A stretch of DNA of 64,000 bases, from contig NZ_WOAC01000005.1 of NCBI RefSeq assembly GCF_009749525.1, positions 124,001-188,000 of the forward strand, read 5' to 3'. A program made the translations under genes and the position numbers. This document shows positions 36,894 to 45,818 of the stretch, in pieces (positions within the stretch are counted from its first letter, which is position 1; each line of letters begins with the position of its first letter). This stretch comes from Mesorhizobium xinjiangense. Lineage in GTDB: Bacteria; Pseudomonadota; Alphaproteobacteria; Rhizobiales; Rhizobiaceae. The notes beneath the pieces were generated by a model that searched no databases, was not told the origin of the DNA, and saw nothing but the letters and a program-made list of their open reading frames with translations.

Positions 36894-39002
36894 ATGCGCA
36901 GACATGACAGACCGCACCGCCTCGAACGCCTTCTCCGCCCGCGCTCGATTGCCGTCTTCGGCGGCGGCTATGCCGCCAATGTCGTCGAGCAGTCGCAGAA
37001 AATGGGCTTTGCCGGCGATATCTGGCCCGTCCATCCGAAGAAGGACGAGGTGGCCGGCCGCAAGGCCTATCGCTCGGTCGCCGATCTGCCCGGCGCGCCG
37101 GATGCCGCCTTCATCGGCGTCAACCGGCACCTGACGGTCGAGATCGTCCAGGCGCTGCGCGAGCGCGGCGCCGGCGGCGCGGTGTGCTTTGCATCGGGCT
37201 TCCTGGAGGCCGGCGCCGACGATGCCGACGGCGAGCGGCTGCAGCGCGAACTGCTTGCGGCGGCGGGCGACATGCCGATCATCGGGCCCAATTGCTATGG
37301 GCTGATCAACTATGCCGACGGCGCGCTTTTGTGGCCCGACCAGCATGGCGGTGTGCGGCTGGACGAGGGCGGACGCGGTGCCGCGATCATCACCCAGTCC
37401 TCCAACATTGCCATCAACATGACGATGCAGAAGCGCGGCCTGCCGATCGCCTATCTGATGACGGCCGGCAACCAGGCGCAGACGGGCCTGTCGGAAATGG
37501 CGCTTGGCCTGATCGAGGACGAGCGCGTCTCGGTGCTCGGGTTGCATATCGAAGGCTTCGATTCGGTGGCCGGTTTCGAGCGGCTTGCCGCCCGGGCGCG
37601 TGAACTGGGCAAGCCCATCGTGGCGATGAAGGTCGGCCGCTCGGAGCAGGCACGTCAGGCGACGATCTCGCACACGGCGTCGCTGGCCGGCTCGGATGCG
37701 GCCTCGGACGCCTTCCTCAAGCGGCTCGGCATTGCCCGGCTCGACACGATGCCGTCCTTCATGGAGGCGTTGAAGCTGTTGCATCTCGGCGGGCCGCTCG
37801 GCGGCTACAGGCTCTCCTCGATGAGCTGTTCGGGCGGCGAGGCGTCGCTCATGGCCGACGCGGCACAAGGCCGGCGCGTCCACTATCCGCGCCTGAGCGA
37901 GGCCCACCGCGCGTCGGTCAAGTCGACGCTCGGGCCATTGGTCGCGGTGGCCAATCCGCTCGACTATCACACCTTCATCTGGAACGACGAGCCGGCCATG
38001 ACGGCGACCTTTTCGGCGATGGTGTCGGGCGGCTTCGACCTCAACATGCTGGTGATGGACTTCCCGCGCGGCGACCGCTGTTCGGACGCCGACTGGTGGC
38101 CGACGATCCGCGCCTACGAACGGGCGTTGAAGGACAACGCCGCGCGTGGCGCCATTGTTGCCGCGCTGCCGGAAAACCTGCCGGAAGATTATCTCGGCGG
38201 ACTGATGGAGCGCGGCATCGTCCCGCTGATGGGCATTGCCGAGACGATCGATGCGGCCGAGGCGGCGGCGTTCATCGGCGAGGCGTGGAAGCGCCCTCCC
38301 ACCTCCCACTTGAGGGGAGGCCGGACCGCAGGTCCGGGTGGTGATGCGCCGAACACCCCGGACGAAGCCGAGGCCAAGGCGCTGCTGGCCGGTGCCGGCC
38401 TTGCGGTGCCGCCCGGTCTTCGCGCCGCCGATGCCGAGGAAGCCGCGGCGGCTGCCGAGCGCATCGGCTTTCCGGTCGCGCTCAAGGCGCTCGGGCTGGC
38501 GCACAAGTCCGAACATGACGCGGTGAAGCTGAACCTCGCCGACGCCGAGTCGGTGCGCCAGGCGGCAGACGCGCTCGAAGGTCTCGGCAACGGCCTCTAT
38601 GTGGAGCGCATGGCCGAGGGCGGCGTGGCCGAGCTGATTGTCGGGATCACCCGCGATCCGCTCTTCGGTCCGGTCATGACGCTCGGCTCGGGCGGCGTGT
38701 TCGTGGAACTCCTCAAGGACAGCGCGACCGTGCTTTTGCCGGCGGATCGCTCGCAGATCGAGGCAAGCCTTCGCTCGCTCAAGATGTTCCCGCTGCTCGA
38801 CGGCTATCGCGGCCGGCCGAAGGCGGATATCGCAGCCGCCGTCGAGGCCATTGCCGGCATTGCCGGTTTCGCGCTCGAACATGCCGACCGCCTGTCGGAA
38901 CTCGACATCAACCCGCTTATCGTGTGCGGCGAAGATCAGGGCGCGTGGATTGCCGACGCGCTGATGGTTTTCGCCTCTGTCTCCGCTGAAGGGCGGGGAT
39001 GA
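36894..39002 (+). CDS. NDP-forming acyl-CoA synthetase, CoA-binding domain first
   Basis: This 702-residue ligase has the alpha-then-beta order: CoA-binding Rossmann domain (SIAVFGGGYAANVVEQSQKMGF, near 20-45), ligase domains with SHTASLAG and the expected phosphohistidine His260, then an ATP-grasp domain from about 495. It probably activates carnitine, crotonobetaine or butyrobetaine to CoA thioesters, replacing the AMP-forming CaiC of enterics; this is inference from the operon. ATG 36894 follows GAGGGGGG. Residues about 468-485 (PPTSHLRGGRTAGPGGD) are encoded by a palindromic repeat inserted in frame between domains. Its stop overlaps the upstream frame of caiD. Confidence 0.88.
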   Translation: MRRHDRPHRLERLLRPRSIAVFGGGYAANVVEQSQKMGFAGDIWPVHPKKDEVAGRKAYRSVADLPGAPDAAFIGVNRHLTVEIVQALRERGAGGAVCFASGFLEAGADDADGERLQRELLAAAGDMPIIGPNCYGLINYADGALLWPDQHGGVRLDEGGRGAAIITQSSNIAINMTMQKRGLPIAYLMTAGNQAQTGLSEMALGLIEDERVSVLGLHIEGFDSVAGFERLAARARELGKPIVAMKVGRSEQARQATISHTASLAGSDAASDAFLKRLGIARLDTMPSFMEALKLLHLGGPLGGYRLSSMSCSGGEASLMADAAQGRRVHYPRLSEAHRASVKSTLGPLVAVANPLDYHTFIWNDEPAMTATFSAMVSGGFDLNMLVMDFPRGDRCSDADWWPTIRAYERALKDNAARGAIVAALPENLPEDYLGGLMERGIVPLMGIAETIDAAEAAAFIGEAWKRPPTSHLRGGRTAGPGGDAPNTPDEAEAKALLAGAGLAVPPGLRAADAEEAAAAAERIGFPVALKALGLAHKSEHDAVKLNLADAESVRQAADALEGLGNGLYVERMAEGGVAELIVGITRDPLFGPVMTLGSGGVFVELLKDSATVLLPADRSQIEASLRSLKMFPLLDGYRGRPKADIAAAVEAIAGIAGFALEHADRLSELDINPLIVCGEDQGAWIADALMVFASVSAEGRG
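38295..38341. repeat. Palindromic intergenic-type repeat inserted in frame within the CoA ligase gene
   Basis: Two back-to-back hairpins occur here: CCTCCC (38302-38307) with GGGAGG (38315-38320), and CCGGACC-GCA-GGTCCGG (38321-38337). This composition is typical of rhizobial intergenic palindromes, yet the reading frame stays open and the insertion falls in the linker before the ATP-grasp domain. Confidence 0.65.
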
Positions 39003-39031
39003 GCGTGCGCCCGCAGCCAAAGGAGAATTCA

Positions 39032-39814
39032 ATGTCCGATGTGATCAAGACCCGCCGCGAAGGCGGGATCCTGGAAGTCACGCTCGACCGGCCGAAGGCC
39101 AATGCCATCGACCTCGCCACCTCGCGTGCCATGGGCGAGACCTTCAAGGCGTTCCGCGACGACGCGCAACTGCGCGTCGCCATCGTCAAGACGGCGGGCG
39201 AAAAGTTCTTCTCCGCCGGCTGGGACCTGAAGGCGGCTGCCTCCGGTGATGCGGTCGACGGCGATTATGGCGTCGGCGGTTTCGGCGGGCTGCAGGAGCT
39301 CATCGACATGAACAAGCCGGTGATCGCGGCCGTCTCCGGCATGGCGGTCGGCGGCGGTTTCGAACTCGCCTTGTCCTGCGACCTGATCTATGCGGCCGAC
39401 CATGCCTCCTTCGCGCTGCCGGAGATCAAGGCTGGCACGCTGGCCGATGCCGCGACGATCAAGCTGCCGAAGCGCATTCCCTATCATGTCGCCATGGACA
39501 TGCTTTTGACCGGCCGCTGGATGGATGCCCAAGAGGCGCTTCGCTGGGGGCTGGTCAACGAGATTGTGCCGTCCGAAAAGCTCGAGGAGCGCGTCTGGGA
39601 GGTGGCCCGGCTTCTCGCCGGCGGGCCGCCGCTCGTCTTCGCAGCCATCAAGGAGGTGGCCCGCGAGGCGGAGGCGATGGGCTTCCAGGAGGCGATGAAC
39701 TGGATCACCAAGCGCAAGTTCCGTACGGTCGATGCGCTTTACGACTCCGAAGACAATATGGAAGGCTTCAGGGCGTTTGCAGAGAAGAGGGACCCGGTGT
39801 GGAAGGGGAAGTAA
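39032..39814 (+). CDS. caiD: Carnitinyl-CoA dehydratase / crotonobetainyl-CoA hydratase
   Basis: This 260-residue crotonase-fold enzyme matches E. coli CaiD along its length as I recall it: RREGGILEVTLDRPKANAID, KFFSAGWDLKAAA, KPVIAAVSGMAVGGGFELALSCDLIYAADHASFALPEIKAG, and the ending FAEKRDPVWKGK. It adds water to crotonobetainyl-CoA to give carnitinyl-CoA, or the reverse. ATG 39032 has AAAGGAGAA seven bases upstream; the longer frame from 38999 overlaps the ligase and has no site. It closes the carnitine CoA branch. Confidence 0.92.
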   Translation: MSDVIKTRREGGILEVTLDRPKANAIDLATSRAMGETFKAFRDDAQLRVAIVKTAGEKFFSAGWDLKAAASGDAVDGDYGVGGFGGLQELIDMNKPVIAAVSGMAVGGGFELALSCDLIYAADHASFALPEIKAGTLADAATIKLPKRIPYHVAMDMLLTGRWMDAQEALRWGLVNEIVPSEKLEERVWEVARLLAGGPPLVFAAIKEVAREAEAMGFQEAMNWITKRKFRTVDALYDSEDNMEGFRAFAEKRDPVWKGK

Positions 39815-39828
39815 GGCTGGGCGCAAGG

Positions 39829-39852
39829 TCCCCTTCCCCCGTGAGGGGAGGG
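39829..39852. repeat. Short palindromic repeat between caiD and the esterase gene
   Basis: CCCTTCCCC and GGGGAGGG form a small hairpin of the same style as the element at 38295-38341. Its right arm GGGGAGGG also serves as the ribosome site for the esterase at 39857. Confidence 0.5.
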
Positions 39853-39856
39853 TCAG

Positions 39857-40798
39857 GTGACTGATTATTCCAAGCTCATCGATGCGGAGACCTGGGCGTT
39901 CATCGACCGCACGAACGCTTTCTATCCGCCCGATACGACCGACTATACGATCGACCAGCAGCGCGCGGTCTACGACCGCATGTGCCGCGAATTCTTTGCC
40001 GGCTACCCCGACAGCGTGACGGCCGAGACGACGGCGGTCGAGACGGCGGCGCATGACATCACGATCCGCATCTATCGCTCGGCGACTGCCGGCCATTCCG
40101 CAGTGGTGCTCTATTTCCACGGCGGCGGCTTCATCCTCGGCGGGCTCGAAAGCCATGACGACGTGTGCGCCGAGCTTTGCCAGCGCACCGGGTTCGAGGT
40201 GGTGGCGGTCGACTATCGCCTGGTGCCCGAGCACGTCCATCCCGCTGCATTCGACGATGCGATGCGCGCATATCGGTGGGCAGCGGACCGCGATGCCCGG
40301 CCGATCCTGCTGTGCGGGGATTCCGCCGGCGGCAATCTGGCCGCTGCCGTGGCGCATCGCGCGCGCGATCATGCGCGTGTCCCCGTCGGCCAGGTGCTGA
40401 TCTATCCGGGGCTCGGCGGAGACATGTCCGCCGGCTCCTATGTCACCCATGCCGCCGCCCCGATGCTGACGGTGCGCGACCTCGAATTCTACGGCAGGCT
40501 GCGCAGCGGTGGGTCCGATAGTGCCGGCGACGCCACCTATGCGCCGCTTGCCGATTCGGATTTCGCGCGCCTGCCGCCCTCTGTTGTTATCACGGCTGAA
40601 TGCGACCCGCTTTCCTCCGATGGGCAAGACTATCGCGACAGGGTGCTTGCGGCCGGCGGCAAGGCAGTGTGGTTCGAGGAAACGGGGCTGGTCCATGGCT
40701 ATCTGCGCGCACGCCACACGGTCGCGCGGGCGGCGGTGAGTTTCGAGCGCATCGTCGCGGCGGTGAGGGCGCTCGGGAACGGAGAATGGCCCTACTGA
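39857..40798 (+). CDS. Alpha/beta hydrolase, hormone-sensitive lipase group
   Basis: This 313-residue esterase has the HSL marks: oxyanion HGGGF at 88-92, nucleophile Ser156 in GDSAGGN, Asp in ITAECDPLSSDG and His in GLVHGYLRAR. There is no signal peptide, so it acts in the cytoplasm. The GTG start at 39857 uses the GGGGAGGG arm of a palindromic repeat as ribosome site. Placed 42 bases after caiD on the same strand, it may hydrolyse acylcarnitines to free carnitine, as known for a separate Pseudomonas esterase. That role is a guess from context; many HSL esterases have no fixed substrate. Confidence 0.85.
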   Translation: MTDYSKLIDAETWAFIDRTNAFYPPDTTDYTIDQQRAVYDRMCREFFAGYPDSVTAETTAVETAAHDITIRIYRSATAGHSAVVLYFHGGGFILGGLESHDDVCAELCQRTGFEVVAVDYRLVPEHVHPAAFDDAMRAYRWAADRDARPILLCGDSAGGNLAAAVAHRARDHARVPVGQVLIYPGLGGDMSAGSYVTHAAAPMLTVRDLEFYGRLRSGGSDSAGDATYAPLADSDFARLPPSVVITAECDPLSSDGQDYRDRVLAAGGKAVWFEETGLVHGYLRARHTVARAAVSFERIVAAVRALGNGEWPY

Positions 40799-40924
40799 TC
40801 GGGGACGTATAGGCATGAACCTGCCCGCCGCCCCAAGAATTGCCGCAATCATGACTAATCCGTCGAACCCACTTGCGGGGGGCGCATGAGGGAACCGGCC
40901 ATATAGGCCGGGGGATTGCGCCGG

Positions 40925-41392
40925 ATGATTTTCAGGACATTGATGTGGACGGGCCTCGGCGCCCTTTTTCTCGCGCTGGCGGCCTGCGGCACGACGGGCA
41001 AGGTGGCATCGAGTGCCGGCGCGTCGTCGCGGGCAACCGGCTATCTGGCCGAGATCAGGCGGGCCAACGGCATGTCTGCCGCGTCGCCCGACGGCCAGCT
41101 GGAGCGCGCGGCCCTGGCCCAGGCGCGCTATATGGCCGAGACATCCTCCATGAAGCACACGACCCGTTTCGGGCGCGATTTCCGCTCGCGCATGAAGGCC
41201 GGCGGGGTCAACGGGCCGGCGGCCGAGAACATCGCCCACGGCACGGCCGATCTCGGGCGCGTATTTTCGATGTGGAACAACTCGCCGCCACATCGCCGCA
41301 ACATGCTCGACCCGCGGCTCCACCGGTTCGGTCTGGCCTATGCGACGGACGGCGCAGGCGATCATTTCTGGGCGCTGATGCTCGGGCGATAG
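40925..41392 (+). CDS. CAP/SCP-domain lipoprotein
   Basis: This 155-residue protein has a lipoprotein signal with lipobox ALAAC and Cys21. The mature part is a short CAP (SCP/PR-1) domain: YLAEIRRANGMSAASPDGQLERAALAQARYMAETSSMKHT, then ENIAHGTADLGRVFSMWNNSPPHRRNMLDPRLHRFGLAY, which is the classic CAP signature. ATG 40925 follows GGGGGA; a TTG at 40916 is in frame but too close to that site. Function of bacterial CAP lipoproteins is unclear. It appears to be a single-gene unit. Confidence 0.9.
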   Translation: MIFRTLMWTGLGALFLALAACGTTGKVASSAGASSRATGYLAEIRRANGMSAASPDGQLERAALAQARYMAETSSMKHTTRFGRDFRSRMKAGGVNGPAAENIAHGTADLGRVFSMWNNSPPHRRNMLDPRLHRFGLAYATDGAGDHFWALMLGR

Positions 41393-41400
41393 AGTAGCGC

Positions 41401-42240
41401 CTATTCGAGAAACGGCTTTGCCTTCATCGTCTCCGGCACCGCCACGCCGAGCCGCGTCAGGATCGTCGGCGCGAGCTGCAACTGGTCGAGAAGCACATCC
41501 TGGTCGGGCCCTTTTGCCGGACCGAAATAATAAAGCGCGAAATCCTGCTGCGCGTCCTCGCGCCCGCCATGATGGCCGCGCTCGGTCTGGCCGTGATCGG
41601 CCGTGACGATGACCTCGTAGCCGGCTTCGCGCCATTGCGGCAGGAAGGCGGCGAGCATGGTGTCCATGACGGCGACGGCATGATCCATCTCGATACAATC
41701 ATGGCCGAAGCGGTGTCCCATGGAATCCAGCGTGCAGGTGTGCAGGATGCCGTAATCGATGGCGTCGCGCAGCGCCAGCCGTGTGAGCGTGGCGAAGAGG
41801 TCGACGTCGGACGGAGTCATCTGGTTGGCATGACCATAGCCGGTCATGGTGTGAAAGCGACCATGCGTGATCGGCCCGCCCGGCTCGTCATATTCGATGT
41901 CGCGCACCATGTCGAAGGGATGGCGGTTGAAGAATTCCGACCAATAGGAATGGGTGACGGCGCCGGTCGTTCCGCCCGCCCTGGTCACTTCGGAAAAGAT
42001 GTCGGGCTGGGCGACCCGAAAGCGCTGTTCGTTCGACAGGATGCGGTGCACCTGCGGCGGCACGCCGGTGTGGATGGAGGCGTAGCAGCAGGCCGACATG
42101 GACGGCAGGACGGAGCGCATCTTCCACACGCGCGCCTCGCCCGACTGCACCCAGCCCTCGAGATTGCCCATCAGGCGGCGCCAGTTGCGCCACGGCACGC
42201 CGTCGAGAACGATGAGGAGAAGTTTTGCGGACAGGGGCAT
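41401..42240 (-). CDS. Alkaline phosphatase-fold phosphodiesterase/pyrophosphatase family protein
   Basis: This 279-residue protein has the metal-binding start LLIVLDGVPWRNW, a possible nucleophile in VLPSMSACCYASIHTG, and VTADHGQTERGHHGG near 215, which together define the alkaline phosphatase superfamily (type I phosphodiesterase/nucleotide pyrophosphatase group). No signal peptide is seen, so it is probably cytoplasmic. It precedes nothing obvious but is on the same strand as, and downstream of, the ABC transporter operon (107-base gap), and may process an imported phospho-compound. The nucleophile residue is not certain. Confidence 0.8.
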   Translation of the reverse strand: MPLSAKLLLIVLDGVPWRNWRRLMGNLEGWVQSGEARVWKMRSVLPSMSACCYASIHTGVPPQVHRILSNEQRFRVAQPDIFSEVTRAGGTTGAVTHSYWSEFFNRHPFDMVRDIEYDEPGGPITHGRFHTMTGYGHANQMTPSDVDLFATLTRLALRDAIDYGILHTCTLDSMGHRFGHDCIEMDHAVAVMDTMLAAFLPQWREAGYEVIVTADHGQTERGHHGGREDAQQDFALYYFGPAKGPDQDVLLDQLQLAPTILTRLGVAVPETMKAKPFLE

Positions 42241-42347
42241 GAATTTCGGCGGTCAATTGCGGAGAACTGAGGGTGCGCGCACTCGCTCTTGCTTGCTGGC
42301 GAGAGGGCGTGGCATGGGATGCAAGATCGTGGTCGGCTAATCGGGAC

Positions 42348-44012
42348 TCAATTGCCCGCGCTTTCCATCTTGCGCCCGGCGATCGCCTTTTCCAGCCAGC
42401 CGATTTCCATTTCGGGAACGGAGGACAGGAGAAGGTCGGTATAGTCGTCGAAGGGCGGCTTGAGCACTTGCGACTTGGGGCCGTAGCGCACCACCTCGCC
42501 GCGATACATGACCGCGATCGAATCGGCGATCGAGCGCACCGTCGCCAGGTCGTGGGTGATGAAGAGATAGGCGACCTCTTCCTGCGCCTGCAGTTCCAGG
42601 AGCAGCTTCAGGATGCCGTTGGCCACCAGCGGATCGAGCGCGCTTGTCACCTCGTCGCAGATGATCAGGTTCGGCCGCGCCGCCAGCGCACGGGCAATGC
42701 ATACGCGCTGCTTCTGGCCGCCGGAGAGCTCGGCCGGGTAGCGGTCGAGAAAACCCTCGCCCATCTCGATCTTGTCGAGCAGTTCGGCCACGCGCTTGTC
42801 GCGCTCGGCGCCGCGCATGCCGAAATAGAATTCCAGCGGCCGGCCGATGATGGTTCCCACCGTCTGGCGCGGGTTCATCGCCACGTCGGCCATCTGGTAG
42901 ATCATCTGCAGTTCGCGCAGGTCGTCCTTGGTGCGCTCGGCCAGGCGAGGGGAAAGGGCACGTCCGGCAAACATGACATTGCCTTCGCGCGGCGGCAAAA
43001 GCCCCGTGATGGCACGCGCCAGGGTCGACTTGCCGGAGCCGGATTCGCCGACCACGGCCAGCGTCTGGCCGGGATAGATGTCGACGGAAATGTTCTTCAG
43101 GACATCCACGTCGCCGGAATAGGACGCCGTCACATTATTGACCGACAGAACCGGCGCGCCGCTCTGCTCCTTTTCCTTGTGCACGATCTCGCGCACCGAG
43201 ACGAGCTGGCGCGTATAGTCCTCGCGCGGCGCATGGATGATCTGCTCCGTCTTGCCGCTTTCGACCGTCTTGCCGTGGCGCAGCACCATGATCTCGTCGG
43301 ACACCTGCGCCACGACCGCCAGGTCGTGGGTGATGTAGAGTGCGGCCACGCCGGTGTCGCGGATGGCGTCCTTGATCGCCGCCAGCACGTCGATCTGCGT
43401 CGTCACGTCGAGGGCCGTCGTCGGCTCGTCGAAGACGATCAAGTCCGGTTCGGGGCACAGAGCCATGGCCGTCATGACGCGCTGAAGCTGACCGCCCGAG
43501 ACCTGGTGGGGATAACGCGAGCCGATCGATTCGGGGTCGGGCAGGCTGAGTTTGCGGAAAAGCGCGACCGCCTTTTCCTCGGCTTCCGCACGCGTGGCGA
43601 CGCCGTGCTGCAGGGCCGATTCCACGACCTGGTCCATGAGCTTGTGCGCCGGGTTGAAGGCGGCCGCGGCCGACTGCGCGACATAGCAGACCTCGCGCCC
43701 GCGCAGCTTGCGCAGACCGCGCGTGCCGACCTTCAAAATGTCGCGGCCGTTGACGAGGACCTGGCCGCCGGTGATCCGCACGCCGCCGCGTCCGTAGCCC
43801 ATCGGGGAGAGCCCGATGGTCGACTTGCCGGCGCCGGATTCCCCGATCAACCCGAGCACCTTGCCCTTTTCCAGCATCAGCGAGACACCATCGACGATGG
43901 TGACGTCGTGCGGATCCTCGCCGGGCGGATAGACCGTCGCCTCGATCTTCAGGTCTCGAATGTCGAGCAGAGCCGCGGCGGCGCCATCGGGGCGCGTTTC
44001 ATGATCAGCCAT
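42348..44012 (-). CDS. ABC transporter, fused duplicate ATPase (Dpp/Opp type)
   Basis: This 554-residue protein contains two complete nucleotide-binding domains, DppD-like and DppF-like. The first has Walker A GESGAGKST near 57 and signature VSGGQLQRV; the second has Walker A GESGSGKST near 323 and signature LSGGQKQRV, each followed by a Walker B (LIVFDEPTTALD, LIICDEVTSALD). It powers import by the two permeases encoded upstream; its start overlaps the permease gene by eight bases. Fused ATPases of this kind are common in Rhizobiales. Substrate: peptide, glycoside or similar. Confidence 0.93.
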   Translation of the reverse strand: MADHETRPDGAAAALLDIRDLKIEATVYPPGEDPHDVTIVDGVSLMLEKGKVLGLIGESGAGKSTIGLSPMGYGRGGVRITGGQVLVNGRDILKVGTRGLRKLRGREVCYVAQSAAAAFNPAHKLMDQVVESALQHGVATRAEAEEKAVALFRKLSLPDPESIGSRYPHQVSGGQLQRVMTAMALCPEPDLIVFDEPTTALDVTTQIDVLAAIKDAIRDTGVAALYITHDLAVVAQVSDEIMVLRHGKTVESGKTEQIIHAPREDYTRQLVSVREIVHKEKEQSGAPVLSVNNVTASYSGDVDVLKNISVDIYPGQTLAVVGESGSGKSTLARAITGLLPPREGNVMFAGRALSPRLAERTKDDLRELQMIYQMADVAMNPRQTVGTIIGRPLEFYFGMRGAERDKRVAELLDKIEMGEGFLDRYPAELSGGQKQRVCIARALAARPNLIICDEVTSALDPLVANGILKLLLELQAQEEVAYLFITHDLATVRSIADSIAVMYRGEVVRYGPKSQVLKPPFDDYTDLLLSSVPEMEIGWLEKAIAGRKMESAGN

Positions 44013-44838
44013 TACCGCGGCCTCCCTTGAGATCGGTCGTGCGGTTCAAGACCCAGTCGGCGACCAGGTTGACGGAGATCGCCAGCGCCGCGATCGCGGC
44101 CGCCGGTATGAGGGCGGCGGGAATGCCGAAGACGATGCCCTCCTTGTTCTCCTTCACCATGCCGCCCCAGTCGGCGTCGGGCGGTTGCACGCCGAGGCCG
44201 AGAAAGGAGAGCGCCGAGAGAAAAAGCACCGCATAGATGAAGCGCAGGCCGAGCTCCGATATGAGCGGCGACAGCGCGTTGGGCAGGATTTCGCGGAAGA
44301 TGATCCACGTGCGCCCTTCGCCGCGCAGCTTTGCCGCTTCGACGAAATCCATGACGTTGATGTCGACGGCGACGGCGCGTGACAGGCGGTAGACGCGCGT
44401 GGAGTCCAGAATGCCCATCACGACGATGAGAACCAGGATGGTGGACGGCAGCACCGAAAGCACCACCAGACCGAAGATCAGGGTGGGAATGGACATCAAG
44501 AGATCGACGAAGCGCGACATCACCATGTCGAACCAGCCGCCGACGACCGCGGCGGTGAAGCCGAGGATCGCACCGAGCGAGAAGGACAGCGCCGTTGCCA
44601 TGACGGCGATGAAGACCGTGGTGCGGGCGCCGAAGATCATGCGCGAAAGAAGATCGCGGCCGAGATTGTCCGTTCCCAGCCAATGCTGGGCCGACATCGG
44701 TTCCCAGACGTCGCCGACGATCTCGCCCATGCCGTGCGGAGCGAGCAGGGGCGCGAAGATGGCGACGAAGGCGAACAGCGCGGTGAGAACGAGGCCGATC
44801 AGCGCGCCAATCGGGATATGTTTGAGATCAAGCATCAT
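44005..44838 (-). CDS. ABC transporter permease, DppC type
   Basis: This 277-residue inner-membrane protein has about six helices and the DppC-group features: N-terminal LAPHGMGEIVGDVWEPMSAQHWLGTDNLGRDLLSRMIFGARTT and the ATPase-contact EAAKLRGEGRTWIIFREILPNALSP loop. ATG 44838. It overlaps the ATPase gene and is 6 bases from dppB, so it is part of one operon of four genes (binding protein, B, C, fused ATPase). Confidence 0.93.
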   Translation of the reverse strand: MMLDLKHIPIGALIGLVLTALFAFVAIFAPLLAPHGMGEIVGDVWEPMSAQHWLGTDNLGRDLLSRMIFGARTTVFIAVMATALSFSLGAILGFTAAVVGGWFDMVMSRFVDLLMSIPTLIFGLVVLSVLPSTILVLIVVMGILDSTRVYRLSRAVAVDINVMDFVEAAKLRGEGRTWIIFREILPNALSPLISELGLRFIYAVLFLSALSFLGLGVQPPDADWGGMVKENKEGIVFGIPAALIPAAAIAALAISVNLVADWVLNRTTDLKGGRGNG

Positions 44839-44844
44839 CGCCCC

Positions 44845-45804
44845 CTATTTCGGATGCCTGAGCCGCGGATTGGCGACGATCGCCGCGATGTCGGCGATGA
44901 TGTTGAGGCTGATGTAAACGGCGGCGAAGATGAGGCCGACCGCCTGCACCACCGGCACGTCACGCTTGGCCACGTGGTCGACCAGATACTGCCCCATGCC
45001 GGGATAGACGAAGATGACTTCCACCACCACGACGCCGACGACGAGGAAGGCCAGATTGAGCATGACCACATTGATGATCGGCGCGATGGCATTGGGGAAG
45101 GCATGCTTGCGGATGATGTCGAAGGCCGACAGGCCCTTCAGTTCCGCCGTCTCGATATAGGCCGACTGCATGACATTGAGGATCGCCGCACGTGTCATGC
45201 GCATCATGTGCGCCAGCACGACCAGCGTCAGCGCCGTCGCCGGCAGGGCGATCGCCTTCATGCGATCGAGAAACGGCATGCCGTCATAGACCGTCGAGAT
45301 GCCCGGAAACCATTGCAGTTTCACGGCGAAGAAATAGACGAGCAGGTAGCCGATGAAGAATTCCGGCAGCGAGGTCGAGGCCAGTGCGAAGCCCGAGATC
45401 GCCTTGTCGACGGGGCCGTTGCGGTAGCGCACCGCGATCAGGCCCAGCGAGACCGCCAAAGGGATCGAGACGACCGCCGCCCAGAAGGCGAGAAACAGCG
45501 TGTTCTGCAGCCGGCCGCCGAGCGAGGTAGCGATGTCCTGGCCGCTGGTCAGCGCGGTGCCGAGGTCGCCGGTCAGAATGCCGCCGAGCCACTTGAAATA
45601 GCGTATGTAGGCCGGGTCGTTGAGGCCGAGCTCCTCGCGCAGATTGGCGAGCGCCTGCGGCGTTGCCTGGTTGCCGAGGATGGACTGGGCCACGTCGCCG
45701 GGCAGGATCTGGGTGCCGACGAAGATCAGGACCGAGACCGCAAAGAGAAGCAGGATGCCCAGCGCAACGCGCTGGGCAATGAGCCTGAGGATCGGTGAAT
45801 CCAT
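44845..45804 (-). CDS. ABC transporter permease, DppB type
   Basis: This 319-residue permease has the DppB layout: first helix RVALGILLLFAVSVLIFVGTQILPGD, DPAYIRYFKWLGGILTGDLGTALTSGQDI, and the EAA-like loop ETAELKGLSAFDIIRKHAFPNAIAPI. ATG 45804. It lies between the binding-protein gene (15 bases) and dppC (6 bases). Confidence 0.93.
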   Translation of the reverse strand: MDSPILRLIAQRVALGILLLFAVSVLIFVGTQILPGDVAQSILGNQATPQALANLREELGLNDPAYIRYFKWLGGILTGDLGTALTSGQDIATSLGGRLQNTLFLAFWAAVVSIPLAVSLGLIAVRYRNGPVDKAISGFALASTSLPEFFIGYLLVYFFAVKLQWFPGISTVYDGMPFLDRMKAIALPATALTLVVLAHMMRMTRAAILNVMQSAYIETAELKGLSAFDIIRKHAFPNAIAPIINVVMLNLAFLVVGVVVVEVIFVYPGMGQYLVDHVAKRDVPVVQAVGLIFAAVYISLNIIADIAAIVANPRLRHPK

Positions 45805-45818
45805 GGATCAACGGCCCC

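Noticed and set aside
35661-39032. 1123-codon minus-strand frame opposite the carnitine operon
   Set aside because: Antisense to three clear enzymes and of the Arg/His/Asp-rich composition seen in other shadow frames here.
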